Assembly: GCA_000697335.1 (NCBI GenBank)
Contig: JNEM01015531.1
Span: forward strand, 1-33,703
Origin: Conidiobolus incongruus B7586
Lineage: Eukaryota > Entomophthoromycota > Entomophthoromycetes > Entomophthorales > Conidiobolaceae
Reading direction: 5' to 3'
Length of the DNA: 33,703 bases
Shown: piece by piece, positions 1 through 12,197 of the stretch
Numbering within the stretch: the stretch's first letter is position 1
Layout: each line of letters starts with the position of its first letter
Made by a program: the position numbers and the translations under genes
Notes under the pieces: generated by a model
Told to the model about the DNA's origin: nothing
The model's database searches: none
What the model saw: the letters and a program-made list of their open reading frames with translations, nothing else

Positions 1-60
1 TTATATTAATATTTCTAATGTTGATTCATGAATTTAAATGACTCAAAATTAGAAATTTAC

Positions 61-1490
61 TTATTCTTCTTGCATGGCATCATCATCATGATGAACTTCA
101 TCACCGTAGTCAGCGTATTCACCATCATCAGCAGTGGCCTCTTGGTATTGTTGGTATTCAGAGACGAGATCGTTCATGTTAGATTCAGCTTCAGTGAATT
201 CCATTTCGTCCATACCTTCACCAGTGTACCAATGTAAGAAAGCCTTTCTTCTAAACATAGCAGTGAATTGTTCACCAATACGCTTGAAGAGTTCTTGGAT
301 GGCGGTGGAGTTACCAATGAAGGTAGAGCACATCTTAAGATCTTTAGGAGGAATATCACAGACAGCAGTCTTGACGGCGTTGGGGATCCATTCAACGAAG
401 TAAGCGCTGTTCTTGTTTTGAATAGCAAGCATTTGATCATCAATTTCCTTCATGGATAAGCGACCACGGAACATAGCAGAAACAGTAAGATATCTACCGT
501 GACGAGGGTCAGAAGCAGCCATCATGTTGCGAGAATCGAACATTTGTTGTGTAAGTTCAGGAACAGACAAGGAACGGTAATCGCGAGATCCAGCGGCGGT
601 TAAAGGAGCGAAACCAACCATAAAGAAGTGTAAACGAGGGAAAGGAATCAAATTAACAGCAAGTTTACGAAGATCAGCATTAAGTTGACCAGGGAAACGG
701 AGACAAGTGGTAACACCACTCATGACCAAGGAGACCAAGTGATTGAGATCACCATAGGTAGGAGTAGCGAGCTTCAAAGTACGGAAGCAGATATCATAAA
801 GAGCTTCGTTATCAATACAGAAAGTTTCATCAGAGTTTTCAACCAATTGATGGACAGATAAAGTGGCATTATAGGGTTCAACAACAGTATCAGAAACCTA
901 AAAGATTGGGAGAAAAAATAAGATAAGAAAATAGAAAAATTAATATAAGAGATTAACAGTAAATATACCTTAGGAGAAGGGAGAACTGAGAAAGTACACA
1001 TCATACGATCAGGATATTCTTCACGAATACGAGAGATTAAAAGAGTACCCATACCAGCACCAGTACCACCACCAAGAGAGTGAGTGATTTGGAAACCTTG
1101 GAGGCAATCACAGCTTTCAGCTTCCTTACGGACAACATCAAGGACAGAGTCAACAAGTTCGGCACCTTCAGTGTAGTGACCCTTAGCCCAGTTGTTACCG
1201 GCACCATTTTGACCATAGACAAAGTTGTCAGGACGGAAAAGGGAACCGAGAGGACCAGTCTTAACAGCATCCATAGTACCAGGTTCAAGATCAACTAGGA
1301 CAGCACGAGGAACATAGCGGTTACCACCGACTTCGTTGTAGTATACATTAATTTTATCGAGTTGAAGGTCGTTTTCACCTTTAAATATACCATCAGGTTG
1401 AATGCCGTGTTCTGAAGAGATCACATCCCAGAACTTGACACCAACTTGGTTACCACATTGACCAGTTTGTAAGTGAACAATTTCACGCAT
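61..1490 (-). CDS. TUB2: Beta-tubulin, two exons
   Basis: Beta subunit of the alpha/beta-tubulin dimer, which polymerises into cytoplasmic and spindle microtubules and hydrolyses GTP at the exchangeable site. Exon 1 is 1490-969 and exon 2 is 897-61 (stop TAA at 61-63). The intron, 898-968 (71 bp), has donor GTATAT and acceptor TTTTAG and is phase 0. The product is 452 aa, normal for the family. It starts with MREI, the beta-tubulin N-terminal tetrapeptide. The tubulin signature GGGTGAGMG lies at residues 140-148, and the acidic C-terminal tail ends in DDDAMQEE. Residues F167, E198 and F200, which in other fungi decide benzimidazole binding, have the usual sensitive-type identity; position 165 is Cys. 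Codon use is rich in C-ending codons and AAG lysine, unlike most neighbouring genes, which fits high expression. Identity is certain; the symbol follows yeast usage. Confidence 0.98.
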
Positions 1491-1569
1491 TTTGATATGT
1501 GTTATTAACTAAAAGATTAGTAAATGAAGTTGAATAGAATGCGGCAAAGCAATTCAGATAAGGAAGCGC

Positions 1570-1575
1570 TTTATA
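1570..1575 (-). promoter_or_regulatory. TATA box of the beta-tubulin gene
   Basis: Read on the minus strand this is TATAAA inside CATATAAAGCG, about 80 bp upstream of the tubulin ATG. The local GC is higher than in the surrounding intergenic DNA. The position fits a short 5' leader. No transcript data were available. Confidence 0.5.
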
Positions 1576-1656
1576 TGAAAATCACTGAAATAAAATTTAT
1601 ATGGATAGATCCATTTCATTCATAATTTTACATGTCTCCTAAACCAACTAAATTTG

Positions 1657-1877
1657 ATTGGCCAATTCAATCAGGATTTATTAAGGCTTATTTGCTATTA
1701 AAACGTAATAACCATTCATATGCTAACCTTATTGGCTATGATTCTCAGTTCGATTGGGTGATTTTGATATTCTGACTACGTTCAAATAAAATTACTTTGA
1801 TTTTTTATAAGATAGAATAGAGCTTGGATTTGATTGGGTGTTATCTCAAATCTTGAATTCTGGTTCAAGATAATTGG
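1657..1877 (-). promoter_or_regulatory. CCAAT-box cluster upstream of beta-tubulin
   Basis: Five CCAAT pentamers read toward the tubulin gene: plus-strand ATTGG at 1657-1661, 1731-1735, 1753-1757, 1833-1837 and 1873-1877. The first is half of a perfect palindrome, ATTGGCCAAT (1657-1666). CCAAT is the binding core of the HAP/NF-Y complex, which is conserved in fungi. Five copies on one strand in about 220 bp is well above expectation in DNA this AT-rich. The role is inferred. Confidence 0.55.
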
Positions 1878-3291
1878 CTTTAAGAAATTATTTGTTGGAT
1901 ATTTAAAGATTTAGCTGACGTAGACATTACCAACGAATTTAACTTATTCTAAAATCTTAGCATTAATCATTTCAATTCGAAATGCCAAATTATTTAAATT
2001 TTCCTATTTACAACCACGAGTTTGAATAGTGATCAAGTATGATATTAGATTTTAAAATTTTGAATATGAATGGACTATTTGAGATATTTTGTGAAACTAA
2101 TACTTGATTGAATGCACTTTTAATCCGAATTAATGAATGATTATTTTTTACAATATCTTGCGGGAATTTAAAATTGAAATGAGGTAAAACACTTAGTGCA
2201 GCTTTATTGCAAGTGATTGAATATATAAACTGGGCACTAGATTCTTTTTAAATAATAGCGATATAATAGCTATTGGTTTATACTATAACCACTATAGTTA
2301 AAAATATTAAAAAGTGATCGAATAATTGAATTAATCACAAATAAAAATAAGTGTTAAAATATTTTTCAGATTAATCAAAATGCATTATAACGATACTTTA
2401 TTTATAGACTAGATTTAAAAATAAAGTATGCATTGTACGAAATCGAGGACGCTAAATATTTATAGCAGTTTACAAATTAAATATCAATTGGTATATTTAA
2501 ATATAAAATATGAAAAATTTTAATAGATATACTGGATAAAGATGTAATGTTAAAGGTAGTGAATATACTTATTCAGGTTAACCATGTGATTACCGACCAA
2601 ATTGTTTGGTTTTAATATATTATTATTAGAATTAATTAGTCGATATTTTTTTATAAATATGATTGAAATTATATTCGAAGTTGATAATGAATAAACTATG
2701 TATAACAATACTTTATCAAAAGGCCATTAATTTTATATTCCATTAAATATAGCTCAAAAATCAAGTTAAAGGAGTTTTCTAATTTAAATTTATATCCACT
2801 AATAATATACATTAAAATAAAATGATCTTAAACTAGAATAGTTAGATTATATCAATTGGTATTGGATTGATGTGGTAATTTTAACAATTTTATATTGCAA
2901 TTATATTTTAAACAATTTTTGATTTAAAGGTTTAAAACATAGTAATATGTATTCATCAAAGCATTTGAGATCACTTTTAATTGATTCTTGTATTTTCGAT
3001 ATTGGCTATTCCTCTTATTTTTCAATATCATAATGTTAGATAGTAATAACATATTTTTTGGAATTAATGTCACATTATATGATGGTATAACTACAATATC
3101 AATGAATGCAGCTTTATATAATAATTTTTTTGAATATTTATAATAGGTTTAATCTATATCTTGATAAGGATTGAATTATGAACTTAATATTAGTATGTAT
3201 ATAAGTTTTAAGCAATTTTTAATTTGTGATTATTCATACTATTGAAAATACATCAATAAAATATTCTAATATATGAAAATAACATGAGGTC

Positions 3292-3294
<3 letters not shown>

Positions 3295-3322
<28 letters not shown>
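3295..3322. repeat. (AT)14 microsatellite
   Basis: Uninterrupted AT dinucleotide run of 28 bp in the AT-rich intergenic region. Confidence 0.9.
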
Positions 3323-3333
<11 letters not shown>

Positions 3334-5436
3334 ATATATTTGATTTATCATGATATGTAAAATATTCACTGAATTGGAAATATTCAAAACCTTAAATATA
3401 TAGTTAATATATATCTGTTTAAAATTAGAATTTTTCAAGGTAAATCTCGAAGTATTGAAATATATTTCATAAACAATATTTGGATCTTTAAAATCATTTT
3501 TTTATTCTAAACTTTATATTATTATTAAATCGATTTGTAAAAAAAATTATATTTTTATATTAAGGCCAGTACTTTACTGAATAGAAAAGAAATTTTAATT
3601 AATTATTATTTTTATTAGAAAAATATTAGTTCAAATGAATAATTCTGAAATTTTCACTTATTTTTGAAAATTATAGATTTGAAAAATATCAATTCATATA
3701 TAATGAATATATAAATTCAATTGAATAAACGAATATTAATATTATACAAGTATATATAAAATCATATACAAAATATAAAAAATTATATTATATAATATTG
3801 GTTGATATTTCGATTCAATAACCTCATTAATAATCAGAATAAGTTTTATCACAACAAAAGAAACTAGTAAATAAATAAAATTCAATACTGATAAGACATC
3901 AAAACTTCAAAAAAATTAATTCATTATAATACAAAATAATTATTTTTATTTCAAATTTGCTTAAAAATTAAAATATTGTATTAATATTATCTCTTGAATG
4001 TTTAATTCAAAATATATTTAATATCATTACTCTGATTTTTCAAAAATTAGGATCTGTTAATATTAAATTTAAATATAATCTTCAAATAGAATTAATAAAA
4101 AATAAATATAAAGTACAAAATTTATAATTTTGTTAATAATTATAACTTTTCTCTATATTTTAAATAAATTTTTATAAAATAAAAAATAGTCTTTTTATAC
4201 AAGACTAAAGCTTAACATCTTACTAACAAACTGAGTTTGTTTGTATGGAACTTTTTTATATCAATGTTATTTAATTGCTTAAAACAATAATAATGACATA
4301 AGATATAATTAAGTAAATAAATTAGATATAATATCTCTTCTTAGTTATTTTTGGTTAGAAAATTATGTATAAATTGTAATTATTATATAAACTAATTAAT
4401 ATCCTTAAACAATATTAAGAGTCCGGATTAAAAATATATTTATTTGAAGAAATAAAATTTAATATTAATTGATTCTCTTTTAATGATTAAATTAAAAAAA
4501 TATACCTATAATATTCTAACATATTATTCAATATACCTTTACCTTTTATATCAATTTACCCACAATTTATCTTTCATCCTATCTTCCCTTATATTTATCA
4601 ATCCTTATTCTAATATAAGGGTAACTTTTTTAGTTAATAAAATGATATCAAATTCCTTATAATTAACTTCTAATAAAGTTCCTTACAAACTATATCTTAA
4701 TCTTATAACTCATCAGAACTCAAGTTTCATTTAATATTTATTATCCCAGTTTCCAGCTTTAGAATAATACAATACCATTATAATTTGATATAGTATTCAG
4801 TATTCACTTATGTACAAAATATTAATATATAAGAATATATAAAGGGGATTGTTTTGATTTAACTTTATATTTTGATTTTGATTTTAATAAATAATTATAT
4901 TTAAATATCTATAATTTATTAAGTAAAGTTAATTATGATTAAAGTAATAATCTTTAGCTATATTTTGATAAAATTTATTAAATTATAAATACTCTAGTTT
5001 TTTATCTTTATTATATTACAAGGAATTTGTATTATTAAATTATGAATTAACCCGAGTTTAAATCTCAATATATATGACATATTTATATATTTAATATTGA
5101 AAGGATTTGATAGTTTTAATCAAAATATAATGTTAATTATCAATATATTCCATTGTTTTATTTTTAATCTAAAATTAATAGTACAAAATATTTTAAGTAT
5201 ACTTTAATAAATTTAAGTAATTTTTTTTCTACTTAAAATAAGTTAATATATTGAAAAATGGTATATATAAATAATACATTTTTTAAAAGCTATTTATGAA
5301 TTTTTCATAATTTTAAAATGTTTTTGGTTGAGTTTTAATGGTATTATAATAAAAACTATTGGTGATTATTAGATTATTGACTAATAATTAAATATAATAA
5401 AAATTTTTAAACAAAATAATTATTTGATGAAAAAGG

Positions 5437-5456
5437 CTATATATCAACATATATAG
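5437..5456. repeat. Short perfect hairpin, 8-bp arms
   Basis: CTATATAT, loop CAAC, ATATATAG. A third copy of the arm, GCTATATAT, follows at about 5463-5471. In DNA this AT-rich such hairpins arise easily, so a function is not implied. Confidence 0.4.
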
Positions 5457-5681
5457 TCTAAAGCTATATATTTGGTCAATCATTTATTATATAATTCTTT
5501 TGATATTAATATTATATTCGAAAAAAATTATAAAACTTGGCTGGTTTATTTTGAAATAAATTTATTATTTAGTAAATAATCACTAATACTATTTATTTCA
5601 TATCTAATAAACTTGTAATAATATAATAAATTAAAATATTATAGTTATTTTATATAAAGATTGATATTTAAATATTAAGAT

Positions 5682-5702
5682 ATTATTATTATTATTATTA
5701 TT
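5682..5702. repeat. (ATT)7 microsatellite
   Basis: Seven uninterrupted ATT units in the gene desert. Confidence 0.85.
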
Positions 5703-8700
5703 ATATTTTCCATCAAAGGTTTGAACAAGAAATATATAAATAATAAATAAAATAAATATAATTTGATATATAATATTTTAATATTCTTAAAGATTTGGTT
5801 AGTGATTATACTATTTATTTAAATTTTATTAATATCAATTTTTTATAATTATCACAATAATATCAAGTATTTTATTACGAATTTTAATTTTAAATATTAT
5901 TTGAATTTATGATTTTTAATAGATATTTTATTAATTATTAATTAATCATTGAAATATAATTCTATTGTATTTAAACTAATTTTTTAAGTCAAATAGTTAT
6001 ATTATAAATAATAAAATATAACTAAATAAGAGAATATAAACAATATTTATTATGAAAAAATGACATTAATAAATATTGAACAATATTTTGTTATTTTAAT
6101 TTTTATCATATATTTTGATATTATTAACTCCTAATAATAATAATAATTAATTATCAACTGATTCAATTCTATATTTTATATTTATTTAATAATATGCTTT
6201 TTACTTAATCATAATATCATATTCTTTTATTTTATTTAAATTTCTCAAAACAAAAAATAGGTTTAATATATATAATATTATTGAATTATATTGAGTAATT
6301 ATTCAATATTAATTATTTCTAATTTTTAATAAATTATATAATTAGATGATGATTATAATTATGTTTATAAAAATATCCAATATTTTTAAATTTTTAATAT
6401 TTAGTATTAATAAGCATATTAAATATAGAATATGAATAAATAATCATCATATTTATAATATTTAAATATATATTAATATAATCTAAATATGCTATAATTT
6501 TGGAAATTTTAAATGTTATAATAGTGAATTTATCAATAAAAATGATTAAACTCTTTATATATATGGTATTTATAAGAGTTAATGATTTCTAAGTTTGAAT
6601 TAATTTTATATGATATTTTTTTTGTTTTGAATATTAAGAGTTTGGATGACATACATGCTGAAATTAAATACCTAATCTTATGTAGATTTGTTCTGTAAAG
6701 TAAAAGCAATTTCGTGATCTCTAACCAGAATATGCCATTATTACTAGAAAATAACAAGGTATTTGAAAAATTATTAAATATAATAGCCAAAACTATTCAT
6801 TTATGGTTTTTATGCTATTTTTACAAAATTGTGCATTTTGATAATTACAATTTATTATCAAAAAAATGTTTTGAGTTACATTTTGAACACGCTGATAGAT
6901 ATATTTAAGAGAGATGTAATGTTGATACGAGTCAAGTAATATCAAAATAAAGATTCATCTTTATCTATCTTTCAAGATCATATCTGTATTGAACAAAAAT
7001 CCCATCACTTATTAATCTACCAGAATTAATAAATTATATGTATTTTTAGACTCAAACTAAATAAGCTGTATTTATCTGTTTTGTAGATTTAATGTTTGTG
7101 TTGAATAGAATTTACATTTCGAGATTCCTGGGAGTAAAATATTATTTTTATTTACTGGAAGTATAATAAGTTAATAAATTTATAGCTTAATTTATCATTG
7201 ATTATTATCAACTATTGAAATATTGAAGAATTGATTCAATCTCATATTAAAATAATATTCACCCAATCAAAACTGTTCAACATCAACCACCTGAATAAAT
7301 TTTAACCATCAACTAAATAAAAATAAATAATTTCAATTAAAATGCAAATCAAGTTATATTCAAGTTGAGTAATATTTTCTATTTGTTTACAATTTATTGA
7401 AAATAGCCACAAAATTTATTTGTATTTTCTGGTATATATTTAAGCTTTTGGTTTATTATAATATATATCAATTCCACTGCAACTTTTATTTCATCTCCTG
7501 AGTGTAGATGAAGTTGACTCTTACAAATTTTTAATACTAAAATTATTTAATCAATATATAATTCACAGTTGTATTAAAATTTAAGTCATAATGGTCATGA
7601 TCTAATTTTATATCGGTAATTTCGGTTATTTTTTTAAAAAAACAACAAACAGTAGACAGTATATTCAAAGAAATTTCTAAAAGTTTTGTTGATAGAAATA
7701 CTTTACATGATTGAACTTGTTTTAAATATAATCATAAAATTATAACTCACATTTAAAGGTCTACATGATATTACTTATAATTTTGTCTATCATCTGAGGA
7801 TCTTAGAAAAAGCATAGAATCAATAGGTGTTTAGTTTGTTTATAATTGTATAGATTACTACTTTGATTCACGTGGCGATAACCAATTGATGAATTTTCGT
7901 ATACAACTCCTTTTTAGATGAATAACGTACAGTAATCAGTAGTTAACATTAATTAGTTTTTTCCTTATTATGAAAATAGTGTATATTATGTTAATCAGAT
8001 AATTAATTTTATTTCATGATATGTATATATCCTTTCACTATCAGAATTTAAGTTTTGACAATTGGGGTTGCTGTTAAAAAGAGTAATAGTACAACGAGAA
8101 AATCTATTTCCTTTTTCAATTAGTGTAAAAATTTATCATATTTGTTAAATGAAAAATAAGATTCATAAAATTAAATGAAATGCAAATTATTTAGCTATTG
8201 TGATAATTTAAAGAGAAATTTTACTTTTGTATTGGTATTCATCAAATAATTACTATTCTTCCATAAACTAAATATTTATGTGATTAATAAAAATGCCAAA
8301 TGGAGTGGTTAATAAACTGCTCTTTATTGACAACACCGTAAATTTGGATTACATCAAATATCATTGCGGATGGTTGCAATCAGTTACAATTTAACATAGA
8401 TTAACATCAAAAGAATAGCCTTTTTACAAATTGAAGTAATTCAAACTTGAACCCATATTTTTGATTATAATCCAATCATATGCACTATTTTTTGCCTAAC
8501 TGTCATAACCAGATTAAAATCAAGTACAAATCATAATTCCTCTAAATCTTTAGTTAACGAAATTCACTCATTTTTAATTGAATACAATTGAATTTAATAA
8601 ATTTTATCAATCAAACTTATCTTTCTTTCATTTAAAATCTTTATTAATATTAAATAATCATTCAAAAAGTACAAATTAATTAATGTTGGTTTAATATTTA

Positions 8701-8765
8701 TTTATTAAATAAATATTTAGTTTGATTTACTCTTTAACTATATGCTAATATTAAAAATATAATCG

Positions 8766-10937
8766 ATGGAATATCAAAACTTGGCTAGATTTTCAAAAGA
8801 AGGTAATTTGAAATATAAAAACTTTGAACTATCTAGCTGAATAATCATTTTTAGGTGGTATCGGTGTTTGTATCTATAAAGAGCCAGTAAATTTAGGTCA
8901 TCAAAGAACAGGAAGTTTAAATTGTAAAAAAGGTATTCAAAGTAAAGACCCTGCTTAAAATTTAATTTATAAAATCGCGTTTCTGATTAGGCGATATAAT
9001 TACTATTATTAAGCCTATGGGAGATGGTTTATATCTGGTAAATATTATTCAAATAATATTATTTTATTCTTATTAATTAGTTAAATTTATTTTTAGGGGA
9101 CTTTTGAAAACCAAGTGGGGCATTTTTTAATGGAAGAGGTGGAGCTTATCTATCTAAACTTGAGTGCCGCAACGCCCCAAGCACATCCAGATAAATATTC
9201 TACTTTTAATTCAATTTTATCTTCAACTATTCAGCCTATTACTCTTCCTAATGATGTTCACCAAATGGAAAACTTGAATAGTGGAAAGCCTATTATGAAT
9301 ACCGACTCTTACACTAGTCAAAACAGTGAACCTATTCCCAGTATTGAAAGAATCAAAGTGGATACCACTCCTAAGTTACAACATTTAGAAGTTCCAAAAT
9401 CGCATAAAAACAATCGAAAGTCTTTCCCTACCTTTTCTAGGTTATTTGAATCAGATAAGGAAATATATATCCCTTCAAGGCCAAAATTCAAACTTGATCC
9501 CAATTCTAACGCGTCATCCTCATCCACACCCAGGGATTCCTCAGAACAGAACAGGGCGCCTTCAGTCAATAGTAGAGATGTTGCTAGATCTGATGGCAAT
9601 ACATTTTACAGCAACCACTCAGACAGCAGTCAAAATTCTAGTTTCAAATTTTCTATAAGTAATATGAAAAAACAAGCTAGTTCAACCCTGTTGAGTACCA
9701 AAATTGACCCATCTTTACTTTTACTTCGCTCCAAAAAACCCAATTCAAGTAATGGTACATCTTCAAATTTCTCGACATCTTCCCTCAATACATATAGCTC
9801 ATTGAAAAATTCTTATCTAAAAGCAAACCAAGATCAGTCAATATGCGTTGATGAATTTGGATTTATCCTGGAACATTCTGATGTCGAAGATGACGACAAG
9901 AATGAACACTGGAATGGAACTGCACTTTTATCCAAAAATGCTGATATGAACTCCGTCAAGGAGAGTAAATGGTTCACTATCTTGAATTCCTGGTCTTCTT
10001 CTCAAGCTCGAAAATCTTACCGGGTTAAAAAGTTACTAGAAGCAGGAGCTCCGGAAGTTTTAAGAGGTGAAATTTGGAAATTTTTAGCTAATACCTCAAT
10101 GTATTATAAACCAGGAAAGTTTGAAGAATTACTCAAGATGGAAGATGTGCCAATTTTTGAAATTATTGAAAGGGATATCAATAGAACTTATCCCAAACAC
10201 GTCATGTTTTCAGATTCTGACGGTGCTGGACAAAGGGATTTGAATCGAATTTTAAAAGCATATGCCCAATACAATCCTGATGTTGGATACTGCCAAGGAA
10301 TGGGAATGTTAGTTGGATTAATGCTCATGCAGGGTTTAAATGCTGAGGATACATTTTGGCTCCTTGTAGCTACTATTGACCAATATTTACAGGGATACTA
10401 TAGTCCATCTTTGACGCAAGTAAAAATACACTGTGAAGTCTTTGACCAATTATTAATGGAAGAAGACTCCAAGTTAGCGAAGCATTTAAAAAAGAATGAC
10501 GTTTCACCATTAATTTATATTACTCAATGGTTTTTAACTGTATTTACCATGACGTTACCTTGGCCTTCAGTATTACGTGTATGGGATTTATTTTATTTCA
10601 AAGGTAATTTATAAGTTTTAAATCATTTTTTTTGCTAATTTATTACTATTATTATTATAGGTATCAAAATTTTATTTAGATTTGGATTATCAATTATGGC
10701 AGTCTTAAAAGGTAAATTTATCAAATATTGAAATTCAAATTAATATTATTAACAATGATCATAATAGATGAAATATTAACGACATGTCCATCAAGTATGG
10801 AAATTATACCAATATTACTTCACCCTCCTCATCAAAAATTAGCTCCCGAAATATTAATGCAAAAATATAAGAAGGTACAATTAAAAACTGCCCACATTCA
10901 AAAATTATGTAAAAAAGTTAAAAATAATATCAAATAA
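8766..10937 (+). CDS. SH3 + TBC-domain Rab GTPase-activating protein, six exons
   Basis: Predicted GAP that speeds GTP hydrolysis on a Rab GTPase in membrane traffic. Exons: 8766-8802, 8855-8932, 8991-9037, 9097-10603, 10661-10711, 10768-10937; introns are 52-59 bp. The product is 629 aa. Residues about 14-67 form an SH3-like fold (KKGDIITI, GDGLYLGTF, GHFLMEEVEL). A Ser/Asn-rich, probably disordered region follows to about 310. The TBC domain runs from about 370 to 600 and has both catalytic fingers: the IxxDxxR motif with D414 and R417, and YCQG with Q454. The segments YYSPSL, TLPWPSVLRVWDLF and GIKILFRFGLS resemble the TBC1D10 group. The start is the only in-frame ATG before the first donor. 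The SH3 half lacks the usual WW pair and the ligand-pocket Pro and Tyr. The Rab substrate cannot be read from sequence. TBC is certain; SH3 is likely. Confidence 0.88.
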
Positions 10938-11374
10938 TATTATTTATTTAAGAGTATAAATAAAAAATGGATACATTTTAATCATCTCAATAACATATTT
11001 ATTAATTATCAGAATTTCTTATATTTTAATGGTTTGAATTTTAAGGGTTTAATTTGATTTTTATTGGTCAATCAAATCGTTGCGGCAATTTTTTGGATGT
11101 GTAAAAGAGTATATATAAGTTGTGTATGATTTATTAAAATTTACGAAAGTATTTCATTCATTTATAGGGTAATTTCAGTCAAATGACCTATATTCACTTC
11201 AAAAGAAATTTAAACTTGTATATATTTCCAATTTTTAAACAGTGACTGATTTTTATTGAGTTAAATTGATCCCATATTCAATTAATTACCATTAAATATT
11301 AGCCCAAAGACATTTTTATAAAAATAATTTTTTGATTATTAAATAGTGAATATTGGATATATTAAATATAAATA
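10938..11374. other. Intergenic spacer between the TBC gene and VMA22
   Basis: 437 bp with no ORF of note. It holds the 3' end of the TBC transcript and the VMA22 promoter elements listed separately. Confidence 0.6.
11063..11118 (+). promoter_or_regulatory. Promoter elements upstream of VMA22
   Basis: An inverted CCAAT box (ATTGG, 11063-11067), a GC-rich word TGCGGCAA (11081-11088) and a TATA element TATATATAA (11110-11118). They sit about 260-310 bp upstream of the VMA22 ATG, so the 5' leader would be long, or a leader intron may exist. The same 8-mer TGCGGCAA occurs at 1540-1547 just upstream of beta-tubulin. Confidence 0.4.
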
Positions 11375-12197
11375 ATGACTATTGAAGAAATTTGTCAAGA
11401 ATTAGATAAAACTTTATTAGAGTATTTAAATTTAATAAATTTATATCAAAATAGAAGGAAAAGGACGAATTTTTTAATTAATAATGTAATACTTTATATT
11501 TAATTATATTTTGATTTTATTATTGAATATTATTTAGGGGTTTTTAGAATTGGCTCATTCTAAATACGTTATGGGTCCTAGTAAAATTTCTAAATATCAG
11601 TATGACCAAAGGATGCAAGCGACAACTAGAGTGTAACTTTATTATTAGCATTAAATTGTTTTACACACTAATAATTATTATAGAGACATATCTCCTAGCA
11701 AGGATGCGAATGAAAATCAACTGGGAATTGATGAAGAAAGTTTTGCTAATTATAATTTCACTTTGTTAGAAAATGTGCAACCTGAAAAAGAGGAAACTCA
11801 GACAGAATCGATGAATGAAGATTTTAATATTGCTAGTCCCACCACAGGATTTAGACACCGTTCCAAATTGCCCACTCCTATTGGCAGTAAGAGTATCCAT
11901 GATGAAGAATTGGAGGAAGAAGCCAAACAAGCAGAAGCCAACGATGACAAATATTTGAAAGGGAACGTGAATGGAGCACCAATTCCCATGTCGACATTTA
12001 CGAGTTCAACTCCTGCGAGGATTGATCCGGTGAACTGGTTTGGAGTTCTAGTCCCCTCGTCATTAAGAAATTCTCAAGCGAATTTTCAGCAGTTTTTATT
12101 AGAGTCAATTGGATTAATCAATTTAAAATCTCAAATATTACGAACTGAAATGAAAATTGAAAGTTTAAAATTACAAAAATCTAAGTTTTTAAATTAA
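11375..12197 (+). CDS. VMA22: V-ATPase assembly factor Vma22 / CCDC115, three exons
   Basis: Vma22 (CCDC115 in animals) acts at the ER with Vma21 and Vma12 to assemble the membrane Vo sector of the vacuolar proton pump. Exons are 11375-11485, 11538-11632 and 11684-12197; the introns are 52 and 51 bp. The product is 239 aa, longer than the roughly 180 aa of yeast and human proteins. The N-terminal helix (residues 1-67) has the family pattern: LDKTLLEYLNL, GFLELAHSKYVMG, SKYQYDQRM. The C-terminal block DPVNWFGVLVPSSLR (about 183-197) and a terminal coiled coil also match. The extra length is an acidic, low-complexity linker at about 95-175. An in-frame stop lies just upstream of the chosen ATG. 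At the second intron only the AGAGT/GTAACT donor with the first acceptor keeps the frame open. Confidence 0.88.

Larger units (their letters stand above)
1880..8765. other. AT-rich gene desert, about 6.9 kb
   Basis: No spliced or unspliced gene can be supported on either strand. The longest open frames (85 aa minus at 6533-6790 and 64 aa plus at 6714-6908) overlap in antisense, lack domains and look like chance. GC is very low, lowest by eye at about 3.5-6.5 kb. The stretch contains an AT dinucleotide run (3295-3322), an ATT run (5682-5702) and small AT hairpins. The last few hundred bases (about 8300-8760) are less extreme and probably hold the promoter of the TBC gene. Confidence 0.7.

Noticed and set aside
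6533-6908. Overlapping 85-codon minus and 64-codon plus frames
   Set aside because: They overlap in antisense and both look like AT-rich chance translation (Asn, Ile, Lys, Tyr, Leu).
9318-9599. 93-codon minus-strand frame inside the TBC gene
   Set aside because: It is antisense to the disordered Ser-rich part of a well-supported gene and has no recognisable features.
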